A DNA stretch of 64,000 bases from Streptomyces sp. NBC_01233 (GCF_035989305.1 NZ_CP108514.1:8164501-8228500), one strand, 5' to 3'; numbered from the stretch's first letter, positions 26,064 through 38,207 are shown. Notes: generated by a model from the sequence alone, not told the origin. Numbers and translations: made by a program.

Positions 26064-26162
26064 CTCGATGAGCTTGATGCCGATGAACGGGGCGATCAGA
26101 CCGCCCACCCCGTAGAGGCCGAGGTTGCGGCGGAGCATCTTGTCGGCGCTGGTGGGCCGGTA
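26064..26162 (-). pseudogene. kdpB: Remnant of the 3' end of kdpB
   Basis: Thirty-three codons on the minus strand read [15 protein letters not shown], then [18 protein letters not shown]. This matches the C-terminal end of KdpB, the catalytic subunit of the Kdp potassium-transporting ATPase (E. coli KdpB has AMLRRNLWIYGLGG, then LLVPFIGIKVID). No other part of kdpB, nor kdpA or kdpC, is nearby. Unrelated sequence begins on both sides, so this is a deletion leftover. Confidence 0.75.
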
Positions 26163-26233
26163 GGAGTGGCCGCACGCGCAGCAGGTTTTCCACAGGTTGC
26201 GGTGAGCGGAGCAGGGGTGTCGGCGGGTGCCGC

Positions 26234-26239
26234 TAGGCT
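26234..26239 (+). promoter_or_regulatory. -10 box of a leaderless recQ promoter
   Basis: TAGGCT lies six bases before the ATG of recQ at 26246, and no ribosome site precedes that ATG. Confidence 0.5.
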
Positions 26240-26245
26240 TCTCGA

Positions 26246-28246
26246 ATGGCCGCTCCGGACACCACCCACGAAATCTCCGATGCCCTGCAGGTGCTGCACC
26301 GCGTCTTCGGATACAGCTCCTTCCGCGGCGAGCAGCAGGAGATCATCGACCAGGTCGTCGGCGGTGGTGACGCCCTCGTCCTGATGCCGACCGGTGGCGG
26401 CAAATCGCTCTGCTACCAGATCCCGGCGCTCGTCAGAGACGGCACGGGCGTAGTGATCTCGCCGCTCATCGCGCTCATGCAGGACCAGGTGAACGCGCTC
26501 ACCGCCCTCGGAGTGCGGGCCGGGTTCCTCAACTCCACACAGGACCCGTACGAGCGGCAGGCCGTCGAGCAGGCCTTCCTCGCCGACGAGCTGGACCTCC
26601 TCTACCTGGCCCCCGAGCGGCTGCGCAGCGAGGGCACCCAGCGGCTGCTCGACCGGGGCAAGGTGTCGCTCTTCGCGATCGACGAGGCGCACTGCGTCGC
26701 CCAGTGGGGCCACGACTTCCGGCCCGACTACCTCGCGCTGTCCATGCTGCACGAGCGCTGGCCGAAGGTGCCGCGGATCGCGCTGACCGCGACGGCCACC
26801 GAGGCCACCCACGCCGAGATCGTGGCGCGGCTCGGTCTGGAGGACGCCCGGCACTTCGTCGCCAGCTTCGACCGGCCGAACATCCAGTACCGGATCGTCC
26901 CGAAGAGCAACCCGCAGCGGCAGCTGCTGGACCTGATCCGGACCGAGCACGACGGGGACGCCGGAGTCGTCTACTGCCTCTCGCGGGCTTCGGTGGAGAA
27001 GACCGCGGCCTTCCTGGCGGAGCAGGGCATCGACGCCGTGGCGTACCACGCCGGAATGGACGCCCGTACGCGCGCGGCGAACCAGGCGCGTTTCCTGCGG
27101 GAGGACGGGGTCGTCGTGGTGGCCACGATCGCCTTCGGCATGGGCATCGACAAGCCGGACGTGCGGTTCGTGGCACACCTGGACCTGCCGAAGTCGGTCG
27201 AGGGGTACTACCAGGAGACCGGCCGCGCCGGCCGCGACGGGGAACCGGCCACGGCGTGGCTGGCCTACGGCCTGCAGGACGTGGTCCAGCAGCGCAAGCT
27301 CATCGACGGCTCCGAGGGCGACGAGGCGCACCGCCGCTCCCTCGGCATGCACCTGGACGCCATGCTCGCGCTCTGCGAGACGGTCGACTGCCGCCGGACG
27401 CGGCTGCTGGAGTACTTCGGGCAGTCGGGCGAGCCCTGCGGCAACTGCGACACCTGCCTGACGCCGGCCGAGTCCTGGGACGGGACGGTCCCGGCGCAGA
27501 AGCTGCTGTCCACGGTGTGGCGGCTCGCGCGGGAACGGCGCCAGAAGTTCGGCGCCGGCCAGATCATCGACATCCTGCAGGGCAAGAAGACGGCCAAGGT
27601 CATCCAGTTCGACCACGACGCGCTCTCGGTGTTCGGCATCGGAGCCGATCTGAGCACCGCGGAGTGGCGCGGGGTCGTGCGCCGGCTGCTGGCCTCGCGG
27701 CTGCTGGCGGTGGAGGGCGACTACGGGACGCTCGTGCTGACCGATGACAGCGGCGAGGTGCTGGGCGGGCGCCGCAGCGTTCCGATGCGCAAGGAGAAGA
27801 CGCCGGCCGGCCCGGCGAAGAAGGAGTCCGGGTCGCGCTCCGGGAAGGGCGCCCGCGTACCGGTCGACCTGCCGGCCGGGGCCGAGCCGTTCTTCCTGGC
27901 GCTGCGCGCCTGGCGGGCCGCGACGGCGCGCGAGCAGGGCGTACCGGCGTACGTCGTCTTCCACGATGCGACGCTGCGGGAGATCGCGACGCGACTCCCC
28001 GCCACCGAGGCGGAGTTGGGCACCATCGGCGGGGTCGGCGAGGCCAAGCTCGCCAAGTACGCCCAGGGCGTCCTGGACGCCCTGGCGGAGTGCAACGCCG
28101 CCGGTCCTGCCGCTGCTGCCGCCGGGCCCGGGCCTGCCGCCGCCGCGCCGCACGCCGAATCCGCCCGGCCGGCCCCCGCCGGCCCGGCCGACGAAGAGCC
28201 GCCCTTCGACCTGGACGAGGAACCGCCGTGGGACGACTGGCAGTAG
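26246..28246 (+). CDS. recQ: ATP-dependent DNA helicase RecQ
   Basis: A 666-residue protein with the full RecQ layout. Helicase lobe 1 has [12 protein letters not shown] (Walker A) and AIDEAHC (DEAH). Lobe 2 has [18 protein letters not shown] and [10 protein letters not shown]. The zinc-binding RecQ-Ct region has Cys clusters [12 protein letters not shown] and CGNCDTC. An HRDC domain (about 545-620; [35 protein letters not shown]) and an Ala/Pro-rich acidic tail follow. It unwinds DNA 3' to 5' and acts in recombination repair. The upstream -10 box and absent ribosome site suggest a leaderless message. It converges with the hydrolase gene across a hairpin. Confidence 0.95.
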   Translation: MAAPDTTHEISDALQVLHRVFGYSSFRGEQQEIIDQVVGGGDALVLMPTGGGKSLCYQIPALVRDGTGVVISPLIALMQDQVNALTALGVRAGFLNSTQDPYERQAVEQAFLADELDLLYLAPERLRSEGTQRLLDRGKVSLFAIDEAHCVAQWGHDFRPDYLALSMLHERWPKVPRIALTATATEATHAEIVARLGLEDARHFVASFDRPNIQYRIVPKSNPQRQLLDLIRTEHDGDAGVVYCLSRASVEKTAAFLAEQGIDAVAYHAGMDARTRAANQARFLREDGVVVVATIAFGMGIDKPDVRFVAHLDLPKSVEGYYQETGRAGRDGEPATAWLAYGLQDVVQQRKLIDGSEGDEAHRRSLGMHLDAMLALCETVDCRRTRLLEYFGQSGEPCGNCDTCLTPAESWDGTVPAQKLLSTVWRLARERRQKFGAGQIIDILQGKKTAKVIQFDHDALSVFGIGADLSTAEWRGVVRRLLASRLLAVEGDYGTLVLTDDSGEVLGGRRSVPMRKEKTPAGPAKKESGSRSGKGARVPVDLPAGAEPFFLALRAWRAATAREQGVPAYVVFHDATLREIATRLPATEAELGTIGGVGEAKLAKYAQGVLDALAECNAAGPAAAAAGPGPAAAAPHAESARPAPAGPADEEPPFDLDEEPPWDDWQ

Positions 28247-28287
28247 CCGGTCCGCAGTGACCGGTTCCGGCACCCGGTAGGCACGTC

Positions 28288-28314
28288 GCCCGGCAGGCAC
28301 GTCGCCCGCCGGGC
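28288..28314. terminator. Hairpin between convergent recQ and hydrolase genes
   Basis: GCCCGGC pairs with GCCGGGC around a 13-base loop. The sequence GGCACGTCGCCCG is repeated directly across it. Confidence 0.5.
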
Positions 28315-28322
28315 GCCCGCGG

Positions 28323-29141
28323 TCAGGATGCGATCGGGTGACGGGCCAGGAACCGGGCCAGGGCCTCTGCGACGGGCCGGGACCGTTCGATGTGGAGCAG
28401 GTGTCCCACCCCGTCGATGACGCACTCTTCGATGTCGGGCACGTTCGAGCGGAGGAACGCCGCGACCTCGACCCACAGAGGTCGGGTGTCGCTCCCCAGT
28501 ACGGACAGCACCGGCCGGCGGACCGCCGCCGCGTTGTCGGGCCCGAACCGCCACTCGGCCAGGGCGGGGAGCTCGATCCCGAAGAAGGTGTCGGCGTCCT
28601 TGACCGCCTGCTCGACGCTGCCCGGCATGCGCTCGTCGAGCAGGGCCCGGCAGCGTTCCGGCTCCATCCCGCTGACCAGGGACAGGAACAGCCCGAGGGC
28701 GCGCTCCGCGTCCCCGTCGGCGTACGCCTGGAACGCCGGCCCCGCCTGGGCGAAGAACGCCTCGCCCGCGGGCACCGACAGCAGGGAGAGCTCCAGCAGG
28801 GCGACCGTGGCGATGCGGTCGGGGCGGTCCTGGGCCAGCTGCGCGGCGACCGCCGCGCCGCTGGAGTGCCCGGCCACGTGGACGCGCTCGATGCCGAGCC
28901 GGTCGAGCAGCGCGATGGCGTCGGCGGCGTGGTCGGCGACGGAGACCGGCCCGGGCGTGTGGGTGCTGCCGCTCCAGCCCCGCTTGTGATAGCGGATGAG
29001 CCGGTGGCTCCCGGCCAATGCCGGTTCGGCGACGAGCGGGGCGAACCCGTCGGCGAGGACCGGGCTGATCAGCAGGACCGGCTCCCCGGATCCGCAGACC
29101 TCGTGTTCCAGACGGATGTCGTTCACCGTGACGGTGTCCAT
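28323..29141 (-). CDS. Alpha/beta hydrolase
   Basis: A 272-residue protein with the alpha/beta-hydrolase core: nucleophile elbow GHSSGA with Ser in the middle third, an early acidic strand and a C-terminal catalytic His in GVGHLLHIERS. No signal peptide is visible, so it should act in the cytosol on a small ester, epoxide or lactone; the substrate cannot be read. ATG 29141 was chosen because GGAGG lies five bases upstream; a GTG at 29153 is less likely. It is divergent from a TPR/winged-helix regulator gene across 100 bases, which suggests that the regulator controls it. Confidence 0.85.
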   Translation of the reverse strand: MDTVTVNDIRLEHEVCGSGEPVLLISPVLADGFAPLVAEPALAGSHRLIRYHKRGWSGSTHTPGPVSVADHAADAIALLDRLGIERVHVAGHSSGAAVAAQLAQDRPDRIATVALLELSLLSVPAGEAFFAQAGPAFQAYADGDAERALGLFLSLVSGMEPERCRALLDERMPGSVEQAVKDADTFFGIELPALAEWRFGPDNAAAVRRPVLSVLGSDTRPLWVEVAAFLRSNVPDIEECVIDGVGHLLHIERSRPVAEALARFLARHPIAS

Positions 29142-29241
29142 GATGTCCTCCACTGTGGTTGTGGCTCACCATGGAGGCGTAAGCGGGCCGGTTACCGCCG
29201 TAATCGCCCCCCCGGGTCCCGCACGGCGAAGGAAGACGTCC

Positions 29242-31265
29242 ATGACTGATGCCTCCGGCGACGGTGCCGCGCTGGAGCGGGCGCGGAACGCCGCGGCCCG
29301 TGGCGCGTGGGCCGAGGCGTACGGCGGCTATCTGGCGGCCCGGGAGCAGGAGGGCGGGCTGGGCCCGGCGGAGCTCGCCGAGTTCGCCGGCGTCGCCTAT
29401 GCCGCGGGGCACCTCGACGTGACGGTCGAGACCTGGGAGCGGCTCCACGCACGGCTGGCCGGGCTCGGTGAGGACGACGCGGCGGCCGGAGCCGCCGTAC
29501 GGGTCGCCATGCACCTGCTGTTCGACACCGCGCTCATGGCACCGGTACGGGGGTGGCTGCGGCGGGCCGAACGCCTCCTCGATCCTGCATCTGCGACCTC
29601 CGCGCACGCGTGGTTCGCGGTGGTGCGCACCTTCGAGCGTCTTCTCAGCGGCGACCTCGACGCGGCCCGGGACTGGGCCGGCCGGGCGGTCGAGACCGGC
29701 TCGCTCACCGATCCGGCGGCAGCGGCGCTCGGGCGCGTGGCCCAGGCCCGGCTGGTGATCCTCGACGGTGACGTCGGGCGGGGTCTGGAGCTCCTCGACG
29801 ACGCCGGAACGGCGGCGATGTCCGGGGACCTCGATCCGCTGTCGACCGGAGTCGTCTACTGCGAGCTGGTGTGCGCCCTGCAGGGCCTGGCCCAGTACGA
29901 CCTGGCCGAACAGTGGACCGAGGCCATGGAGCGCTGGGCGCGCACGAACGCGATCGGCAGCCTGCACGGCCGGTGCAGGGTGCACCGGGCGGAGATCCTG
30001 CGCCTGCGCGGCCAGTGCGCGAGCGCCGAGCAGCAGGTGCTGCTGGCCTGCGACGAGCTGCGCCCCTACCTGCGCCGCGAGCTGGGCTGGCCGCTGACCG
30101 AGCTGGGCCGGATCCGGCTGCGGCGGGGCGATCTGACCGGCGCCGAAGAGGCGCTGCTCGCCGCGCACCGCCTCGGATGGGATCCCGAACCCGGGCTCTC
30201 GCTCGTCCGGCTCGCCGGAGGCGACATCGACACGGCGGCCGCCGCGATCCGGGAGGCGCTGGCGCGGCCGCTGCCGGTCCCGTCGAAAGAGCTGCCCCCC
30301 ACCACCGAGCTGCGGCGGGCACCGCTGCTGGACGCCCAGGTGCGGATCGCCCTGGCCCGCGCCGACGTGGAGACAGCACGGGTTTCGGCCCGCGAGCTCG
30401 CGGAGGTCGCCCTCCGGTTCGAAAGCAGCGCGCTCGCCGCGGCGGCCGTACGGGCGCGCGGCGAGGTACTGCTGGCCGAGGGCGACGCGGCCGGCGCGTC
30501 GGAGCTGTTCGCCGATGCCGTCCGTGCCTGGAGCGACGTCGGCGCCCCCTACGAGGCGGCCGAGTGCGGCTGCGGCTCGCGGACGCCCAGGGCGTCCTCG
30601 GAAACCTCCGGGCCGAGAACCTGGAGCGGGAGACGGCGCGTACGGAGCTCGAACGGATCGCCCGCGCGCCCGCGGCCGACGAGCCGCCTCCCGCCACGTC
30701 CGGGCCGAACCTCTTCGTCCGGGAGGGCGACTACTGGAAGGTCGTACTCGACGACCGGCGGGTGAGCGTCCGCGACAGCAAGGGCATGCACCACCTGGCC
30801 CGGCTGCTCGCCGCGCCGGGCCGGGAGTTCCACGTCCTCGACCTCGTGGCCGCCGACAGCGACGACCCCGACGCGGCCGCCGGACTCTCCCGGGCCGGCG
30901 ACCTCGGCCCCCTCCTGGACGACCGGGCCAAGGACATGTACCGCCGAAGGCTCGACGAGATCGAAGAGGACATCGAGGAGGCCCGCGCCGACAACGACAT
31001 CGCCCGGCGGGAACAGGCCGAGCTCGAACGCGAATTCCTGATCGCCGAACTCGCCCGGGCCGTCGGGCTCGGCGGACGCGACCGGCGCGCCGGCTCCGCC
31101 TCCGAACGGGCCCGGGCCGCCGTCACCCAGGCCGTGCGCAAGGCCATCGGCCGTCTCCGCGAAGCCGCGCCCGAGCTCGGCGACCACCTCGACCGCACGA
31201 TCCGCACCGGCACCTACTGCGCGTACGTCCCCGACCCGCGCGTTCCCTCCCCGTGGTCCGTCTGA
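29242..31265 (+). pseudogene. TPR / winged-helix regulator-like gene interrupted by a one-base frameshift
   Basis: From ATG 29242 (GGAAG upstream) the frame runs as Ala-rich TPR-like helices to about 30560. The conserved C-terminal part (NLFVREGDYWKVVLDDR, then HHLARLLAAPG, and RAAVTQAVRKAIGRLREA near the end) continues in another frame up to 31265. At GAGTGCGGCTGCGG (30562-30575) adding one C would restore Glu-Cys-Arg-Leu-Arg-Leu and join the two parts into about 675 residues. The C-terminal module is the winged-helix type found at the end of Streptomyces TPR/ATPase regulators. The gene is either freshly inactivated or the base is missing from the assembly. The 31266-31374 gap leads to the next gene. 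Confidence 0.7.
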
Positions 31266-31374
31266 CCAGTGGCGGCGCCGGCCCGAGTCCTGCCGGATCA
31301 GGCGGGACCCGGTGGGGGATCCCGCCTCCTACGGGTACTTTCGTAGCCACGACCGGCGTGGGGGAGAGGGACCT

Positions 31375-33318
31375 GTGGACGAGCGGCTCGAAGCCGAAGG
31401 CGAAGTGGCGGTGGCGCGGCTCGCCATCGACAGCGGCGATCTGCCGCACGCGGCGGCACACCTCGGCAACGCACTCACCGCCGACCCCCGCCACCCCGAC
31501 GCCTACGAGGCGCTCGCCGAACTCGTCGCGGCCGCCGGTGGTCACGCCGCCGCGCTGCGGCTGTTCGCCGACGACGAGCCCGCCATCGGTGCGGTCGCCT
31601 GCGTCGCCCAGCTCCACGCCGCCGTCGGGGACTGGGAGCCCGCCGTCGGCGTCCTCGCCTCGGTGATCGGAGCCGACCCCGCCCGCCCCTGGGCCGAGGT
31701 CGCCTGGCTGGCCGACCCGGCCCTGCCCGGCCGGCTCGCACCGTCCGCCGTGGCCCAGTCCGTCGCCCGGATATCCCGCACCCTGCCCGAACCCCTGCCG
31801 CCGCCGCTCCGCGAAGGGGTCCAGCCCTTCTACACACTGGTCAGGGCCTGCGTCGCCGCCCACCCGGAGCACGTCCTGCTGAACACGCTGGGCTCCACCC
31901 TGGCCCGCCGCTTCGGCGACGCGGCCGACGCCGTGGCCTGGGCCGAGCGTGCCCAGCGGGCCGAAGCGGGCCACTGGCCGGCCATCGTGCTGGGCGCCGC
32001 GCTGCGCGCCGCCGGGCGGACTGACGAGGCCCTCGCCGTCTGGGAGGCGGAGATCGCCCGCGACCCCACCGACCTGGACCTGTACGTCGACGTCGCGGAG
32101 CTGTACGGGCGGACCGGCCGCCACGCCGCCGGCCTGGCCTGGCTCGAACGTGCCCTCGCCGCCGAACCGGACCACCCGAAGGCCGCCCCGGCCGTGTTCG
32201 CGCTGCGCCACGCCGTCGACGGCGGCACCGCGCACCTGCTGGCCCTCGCCGACCACCTGCGCACCCACCCCGAACACGGCTACGCCGCCCAGCTCCTGGA
32301 CGAGCTGTGCGAGGACCAGCCCTGGCTCGGCCACGTGCATCCCGCCGCCGAGGCGAGCGTCAACGTGCTGCACCAGATGCTCGCCGAGGCCGACGCCGCC
32401 CGCGACCACGAGATCCAGCTGCTCTCCTCGAACCTGGAAGCCCCCAGTACACGGCTCGCCGTACGCATGGGCTTCCCGCGAGCGCAGATCGCCTACCAGG
32501 CGGTGGCCGCTCCCGATCCCCGGGAGCCGCAGCGCCGGGTCGGCGTCCGGCTGTGGGAGTTCGGCGGCCCCGAGGGACTCGACGCCCGGCCCGCCGTCGC
32601 CCCGCCGACGCCCGAAGCCGCCGAACGCGTGCGCCAGGTCGCCGCGTTGAGCTGGGCCGCGCCGGGGGCCGCGTACGACCACGCCGTACGCCTCGCCGAC
32701 CTGAGCGCCGAGGACCTGCTGGCGGTCTGCGTGCACCCGCCGCTGCCGCGCGAGGGCGACCAGGGCGCGTACCTGCTGGGCCGGCAGCCCGAGATGTGGG
32801 TCCGCGCCGTGCAGACCTTCGCCTGCCTGGGCCTGGCCCACCACCGCGCGGACGAGCCCTGGGAGGGCTCCCGGCGCAGGGCCCTGCTGCTCGACCTGCT
32901 CTTCGGCCCCGAGGACTGGACCAACGAGGCCGCGGGCTTCGCGCTGCTCGCCACCGCCTGGGTCGACCCCGCCGTCCGCCGGGACGTCGGGCACCAGCTC
33001 GCCGACCGGATGATGGGGGTGGGCAAGGCCTGGCAGCAGCGCGACGCGACGATCCTCGCCTCGCTGTGCCGCCTCGTGCAGGCATGCCCCTGGCTGGAGC
33101 CCACCTTCCTCGAACTGGCCGCGAAGATGCTGACGGCGGTGGCCGAGTACGACGCACAGGTCCGGGACGACGACGAAGACGAGCGACGTCGCGCGGAGAT
33201 CACCGCCGCGATGGACGCACGGCGGGCGGGCCCCCCGGCGGCGCCGGCACCGCAGGGCGGCCGGGAGAGCCGAAAGCGCCGGTCCCTCCTCGACCGTCTC
33301 CGGGGCCTCGGGCGCTGA
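31375..33318 (+). CDS. Tetratricopeptide-repeat protein of unknown function
   Basis: About 647 residues, soluble, with repeated helical TPR units: AVARLAIDSGDLPHAAAHLG near the start and ALRAAGRTDEALAVWEAEI and RTGRHAAGLAWLERALAAEP in the middle. The C-terminal third (WEGSRRRALLLDLLFGPEDW region) is a distinct helical domain without a recognised name, ending in a basic Arg/Lys-rich tail. No catalytic motif is visible; a scaffold role is likely. GTG 31375 was chosen because of AGAGGG just upstream. It lies on the same strand as the frameshifted regulator and may be cotranscribed with it. Confidence 0.75.
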   Translation: MDERLEAEGEVAVARLAIDSGDLPHAAAHLGNALTADPRHPDAYEALAELVAAAGGHAAALRLFADDEPAIGAVACVAQLHAAVGDWEPAVGVLASVIGADPARPWAEVAWLADPALPGRLAPSAVAQSVARISRTLPEPLPPPLREGVQPFYTLVRACVAAHPEHVLLNTLGSTLARRFGDAADAVAWAERAQRAEAGHWPAIVLGAALRAAGRTDEALAVWEAEIARDPTDLDLYVDVAELYGRTGRHAAGLAWLERALAAEPDHPKAAPAVFALRHAVDGGTAHLLALADHLRTHPEHGYAAQLLDELCEDQPWLGHVHPAAEASVNVLHQMLAEADAARDHEIQLLSSNLEAPSTRLAVRMGFPRAQIAYQAVAAPDPREPQRRVGVRLWEFGGPEGLDARPAVAPPTPEAAERVRQVAALSWAAPGAAYDHAVRLADLSAEDLLAVCVHPPLPREGDQGAYLLGRQPEMWVRAVQTFACLGLAHHRADEPWEGSRRRALLLDLLFGPEDWTNEAAGFALLATAWVDPAVRRDVGHQLADRMMGVGKAWQQRDATILASLCRLVQACPWLEPTFLELAAKMLTAVAEYDAQVRDDDEDERRRAEITAAMDARRAGPPAAPAPQGGRESRKRRSLLDRLRGLGR

Positions 33319-33343
33319 ACCGTCGGGCGGGGTGGCTGCTGGA

Positions 33344-33700
33344 TCAGGTGCGGTGCGGGGCCAGGACGCAGAACTCGTTGCCCTCCGGATCGGCGAGCAC
33401 GGCCCACGTCACCTCGGGGCCCTGTCCGATGTCGGCCGGGCGCGCGCCGTGCGCCAGGAGGCGGCGTACCTCCGCGTCCTGGTCGTCGGGGCGGAAGTCG
33501 AGGTGGAGGCGGTTCTTCACCGTCTTGGCGTCCGGCACCGGTACGAAGACCAGCCCCGGCAGCCGTTCGGGGGCCGGGCGGATCTCGTACTCGTCCGGGT
33601 CGTCGTTCACGACGACCCATCCCAGGGCCTGCGCCCACCAGTGCCCCAGGGATGCCGGGTTCGCGGCGTCGACGACGAGCTGCTCCCACTCCACTGCCAT
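33344..33700 (-). CDS. VOC-family (glyoxalase-like) protein
   Basis: A 118-residue protein with a single glyoxalase/VOC unit: MAVEWEQLVVDAANPASLGH at the start, LHLDFRPDDQDAEVRRLLAHG in the middle, and WAVLADPEGNEFCVLAP at the end, where the Glu is a typical metal ligand. Single-unit VOC proteins of this size dimerise and act in metal-dependent isomerase, lyase or resistance roles; which one cannot be told. The -10-like TACGCT at 33707-33712 lies six bases before the ATG, so translation is probably leaderless. Confidence 0.85.
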   Translation of the reverse strand: MAVEWEQLVVDAANPASLGHWWAQALGWVVVNDDPDEYEIRPAPERLPGLVFVPVPDAKTVKNRLHLDFRPDDQDAEVRRLLAHGARPADIGQGPEVTWAVLADPEGNEFCVLAPHRT

Positions 33701-33749
33701 GCGCCGAGCGTAGGCCCCGGGGCCGGCGCACGCACCCGGTCGGATCCCC

Positions 33750-33786
33750 GGTCCCCGGCCGGCCGGTGAGGGGCCGGCCGGGGACC
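33750..33786 (-). terminator. katG terminator
   Basis: A 15-bp perfect stem, GGTCCCCGGCCGGCC with its complement, around a seven-base loop, just after the katG stop. Confidence 0.85.
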
Positions 33787-33792
33787 TCGGGC

Positions 33793-36018
<2,226 letters not shown>

Positions 36019-36028
36019 TCACGAACGG

Positions 36029-36054
36029 CGCCGATAATCGAGCGGGTATCGGCG
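36029..36054. promoter_or_regulatory. Inverted repeat in the katG-fur intergenic region, candidate Fur operator
   Basis: CGCCGATA and TATCGGCG form an 8-bp perfect inverted repeat with a ten-base gap, in the 189-base space between divergent katG and the Fur-family gene. Binding by that regulator is inferred. Confidence 0.5.
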
Positions 36055-36171
36055 TCCGTATGGTCGCGCACCGCGGACCGCGGGGCCGCGAGAACACGCA
36101 GAGGGTGACGGAAGCGGAAGTGGAATGGGAATTGCTTTCCGGTCCGGTGTGCAAGGGAGAGGTGAACCGGC

Positions 36172-36600
36172 ATGAGTGACCTGACGGAGCGGCTGCGAGG
36201 ACGTCGCTGGCGCATGACGTCCCAGCGGCGCGTCGTGGCGGAGGTCCTCGACGGGGAGCACGTGCACCTCACGGCCGACGAGGTGCACGCCCGCGCGGCC
36301 GAGCGGCTGCCCGAGATCTCCCGCGCGACCGTCTACCACACCCTCGGCGAGCTGGTCTCGCTCGGGGAGGTCGTGGAGGTCTCCGCGCACGGCCGAGCCA
36401 AGCGCTACGACCCCAACGCGCACCAGCCCCACCAGCACCTGGTGTGCTCCGGCTGCGGCCTCATCCGCGACGTCCACCCGACCGGCGATCCACTGGCCGG
36501 CCTCCCCGTGGAGGAACGCTTCGGCTTCACGGTGTCCGAGGCCGAGGTCACCTACCGGGGGCTGTGCCCCTCCTGCGCTTCAGGTCCGCCGCACGGGTGA
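36172..36600 (+). CDS. Fur-family (FurA/CatR/PerR-type) metalloregulator
   Basis: A 142-residue protein. A winged-helix domain (RMTSQRRVVAEVLD, ISRATVYHTLGELVSLGEVV) is followed by the dimerisation domain with two CxxC pairs (LVCSGCGLI and GLCPSCAS) for structural zinc, and a His-rich regulatory stretch (AHQPHQHLVC). Regulators of this type sense peroxide through metal-catalysed oxidation and repress catalase genes. It is divergent from katG, while in many actinobacteria furA lies just upstream in the same direction. An AGGGAGAGGTG site precedes the ATG. Confidence 0.9.
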   Translation: MSDLTERLRGRRWRMTSQRRVVAEVLDGEHVHLTADEVHARAAERLPEISRATVYHTLGELVSLGEVVEVSAHGRAKRYDPNAHQPHQHLVCSGCGLIRDVHPTGDPLAGLPVEERFGFTVSEAEVTYRGLCPSCASGPPHG

Positions 36601-36607
36601 GTGCCCG

Positions 36608-36638
36608 GAGCCCGGCGGGCCCGACGCCCGGCGGGCTC
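36608..36638. terminator. Hairpin between convergent fur and DUF4139 genes
   Basis: A 13-bp stem with one mismatch and a five-base loop (GAGCCCGGCGGGC against GCCCGGCGGGCTC). It overlaps the stop codon of the minus-strand gene. Confidence 0.6.
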
Positions 36639-38199
36639 AGAGTCCGGCGACCTTGGAGCTCGCCGACAGCTCGTAGACCAGGGTGACCGTGCGCCGGCCG
36701 CCGGGCGGGAGGGCGACGTCCCAGCGCGCGATCCCGTCGGCGTCGACCACCTCCGGCGGCGGGGAGCAGGCCTCCTTGCGCAGGCGTACCTCCACCGCCG
36801 AGACCTCGGAGACCGGGATCCGCTCCCGCAGCACGACCACCCGGTCACCGCGCTCCCCGGGGGCGGAGAACCGGGACAGGTGCAGCCGGACCGTTCGGGT
36901 GACCACGGTCCGCTGCATGATCCCGGCGGAATCCCGGGTTTCCTCGGTCTGCCGGACCACCCCGTGGTCGTCGCAACTGCCGAAGGCGAGCTCGACGGGG
37001 GCGCCGGGAGCGGTGAAGTCCAGCGTGCCGCGGCCACTGAATCCGCTGCCGCGGACCAGGTCCACCGGCCCGGCGAGCAGCACGTGGCCGGACAGGTTGT
37101 CGAACCGCACCACCTGGGTGACCAGCGGCGACACCTCCGGTGAGCAGGCGTACTCAACTCTCGCGTCCGCGGTGAACACGGAGAGCGGCACCCGGTGGGC
37201 GCGGCCGTCCCCGGGCACGGAGACCGGCGCGGGGGAGTGCAGCACACGCGCCTCGCCGCCGTCGTCCACCCCGGGCAGGCCGAGCACCGGGGCCGGGCCG
37301 AGGGACCCGATCTCCTCCTCGCGCAGTTCCACGTCGACCGTGCGGCGCTCCGCCGCGGAGCGGTCCTTGAGCGTCAGCCGGTCCTCGCCCAGCCGTGGCG
37401 GGTCGGTGGCCAGGGCCGAGCGCGCGGTCGACAGGGTCAGCCGTACGTCCGACCAGTCCTCACCGGTGCGCTGCCAGACCACGGCTTCGGTCTCCAGCGT
37501 CAGGGCGTCCCCGTCGAGCACGGCCCGGTAGGCGGGCCGCCACAGCGCACACGGGGTGAGATGGCTCAGGCGCAGCCCGACCGGCCCGGCGACCGCGGCC
37601 TCCACCGTCAGCTCCACATGGCCGACCAGCTCGGCGGGCTCCTCCTCGGAGAGGTCCATGGCCCGCTGGACGGAACCGAGTTCGGCGCCGAGCTCGGCCA
37701 GCCGGACCTCCACGGTGCGCAGTTGCTCGCCGTACGTGTCCCGCTCCGCGTCCAGCCGGTCCAGTTCGCGGGCCCAGCGCGGCCGTTCGGCCTCCCCCGC
37801 ACCGGCGCCCTCGCCGATGTCCCGCAGCAGATCGGCGGCGAGGCGGCCGAGCAGGTCGAGGCGGGCCCGCAGCCGGTCGCGCCGCTGCTCCAGGGCCGGC
37901 CGTTCCTCTTCGAGGGCGTGTGCGCGCAGGCGCAGGGCGGAGTCCTCGTCGGCGGAGGGCAGCGGTCCGCGCGGCGTCCAGCTGCGGACGATCCGCACGT
38001 CGAGCACCGTCGCCGGGTCGCCGGCGGTCAGCTCGGCATGGAGGGTCCGGTCGACGGCCAGCGCACTGACCGGCCCGAGCCGCAGCCGCTGCACGCCGGC
38101 CTCCAGGTCGAGCACGACGGTGCGCTCGACATGGGCGCGGTCCTCGAGACAGGTGACGGCGGTGACGGGGAGGGCGATCGGCTTCGGGGCCGTGGACAT
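36637..38199 (-). CDS. DUF4139 domain protein (mucoidy inhibitor MuiA family), shorter copy
   Basis: A 520-residue protein. The N-terminal region (PVTAVTCLEDRAHVERTVVLDL) is the DUF4140 half. A coiled-coil-like stretch rich in Arg, Glu and Leu occupies about 100-190. The DUF4139 half contains LTPCALWRPAYRAVLDGD and VWQRTGEDWSDVRLTLSTA, a strong family signature. The family's role is not settled; the name comes from an E. coli gene affecting colanic-acid mucoidy. There is no signal peptide. It lies eight bases after the larger paralogue, so the two are co-transcribed and may form a complex. Confidence 0.85.
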   Translation of the reverse strand: MSTAPKPIALPVTAVTCLEDRAHVERTVVLDLEAGVQRLRLGPVSALAVDRTLHAELTAGDPATVLDVRIVRSWTPRGPLPSADEDSALRLRAHALEEERPALEQRRDRLRARLDLLGRLAADLLRDIGEGAGAGEAERPRWARELDRLDAERDTYGEQLRTVEVRLAELGAELGSVQRAMDLSEEEPAELVGHVELTVEAAVAGPVGLRLSHLTPCALWRPAYRAVLDGDALTLETEAVVWQRTGEDWSDVRLTLSTARSALATDPPRLGEDRLTLKDRSAAERRTVDVELREEEIGSLGPAPVLGLPGVDDGGEARVLHSPAPVSVPGDGRAHRVPLSVFTADARVEYACSPEVSPLVTQVVRFDNLSGHVLLAGPVDLVRGSGFSGRGTLDFTAPGAPVELAFGSCDDHGVVRQTEETRDSAGIMQRTVVTRTVRLHLSRFSAPGERGDRVVVLRERIPVSEVSAVEVRLRKEACSPPPEVVDADGIARWDVALPPGGRRTVTLVYELSASSKVAGL

Positions 38200-38207
38200 G
38201 GGGTGCG

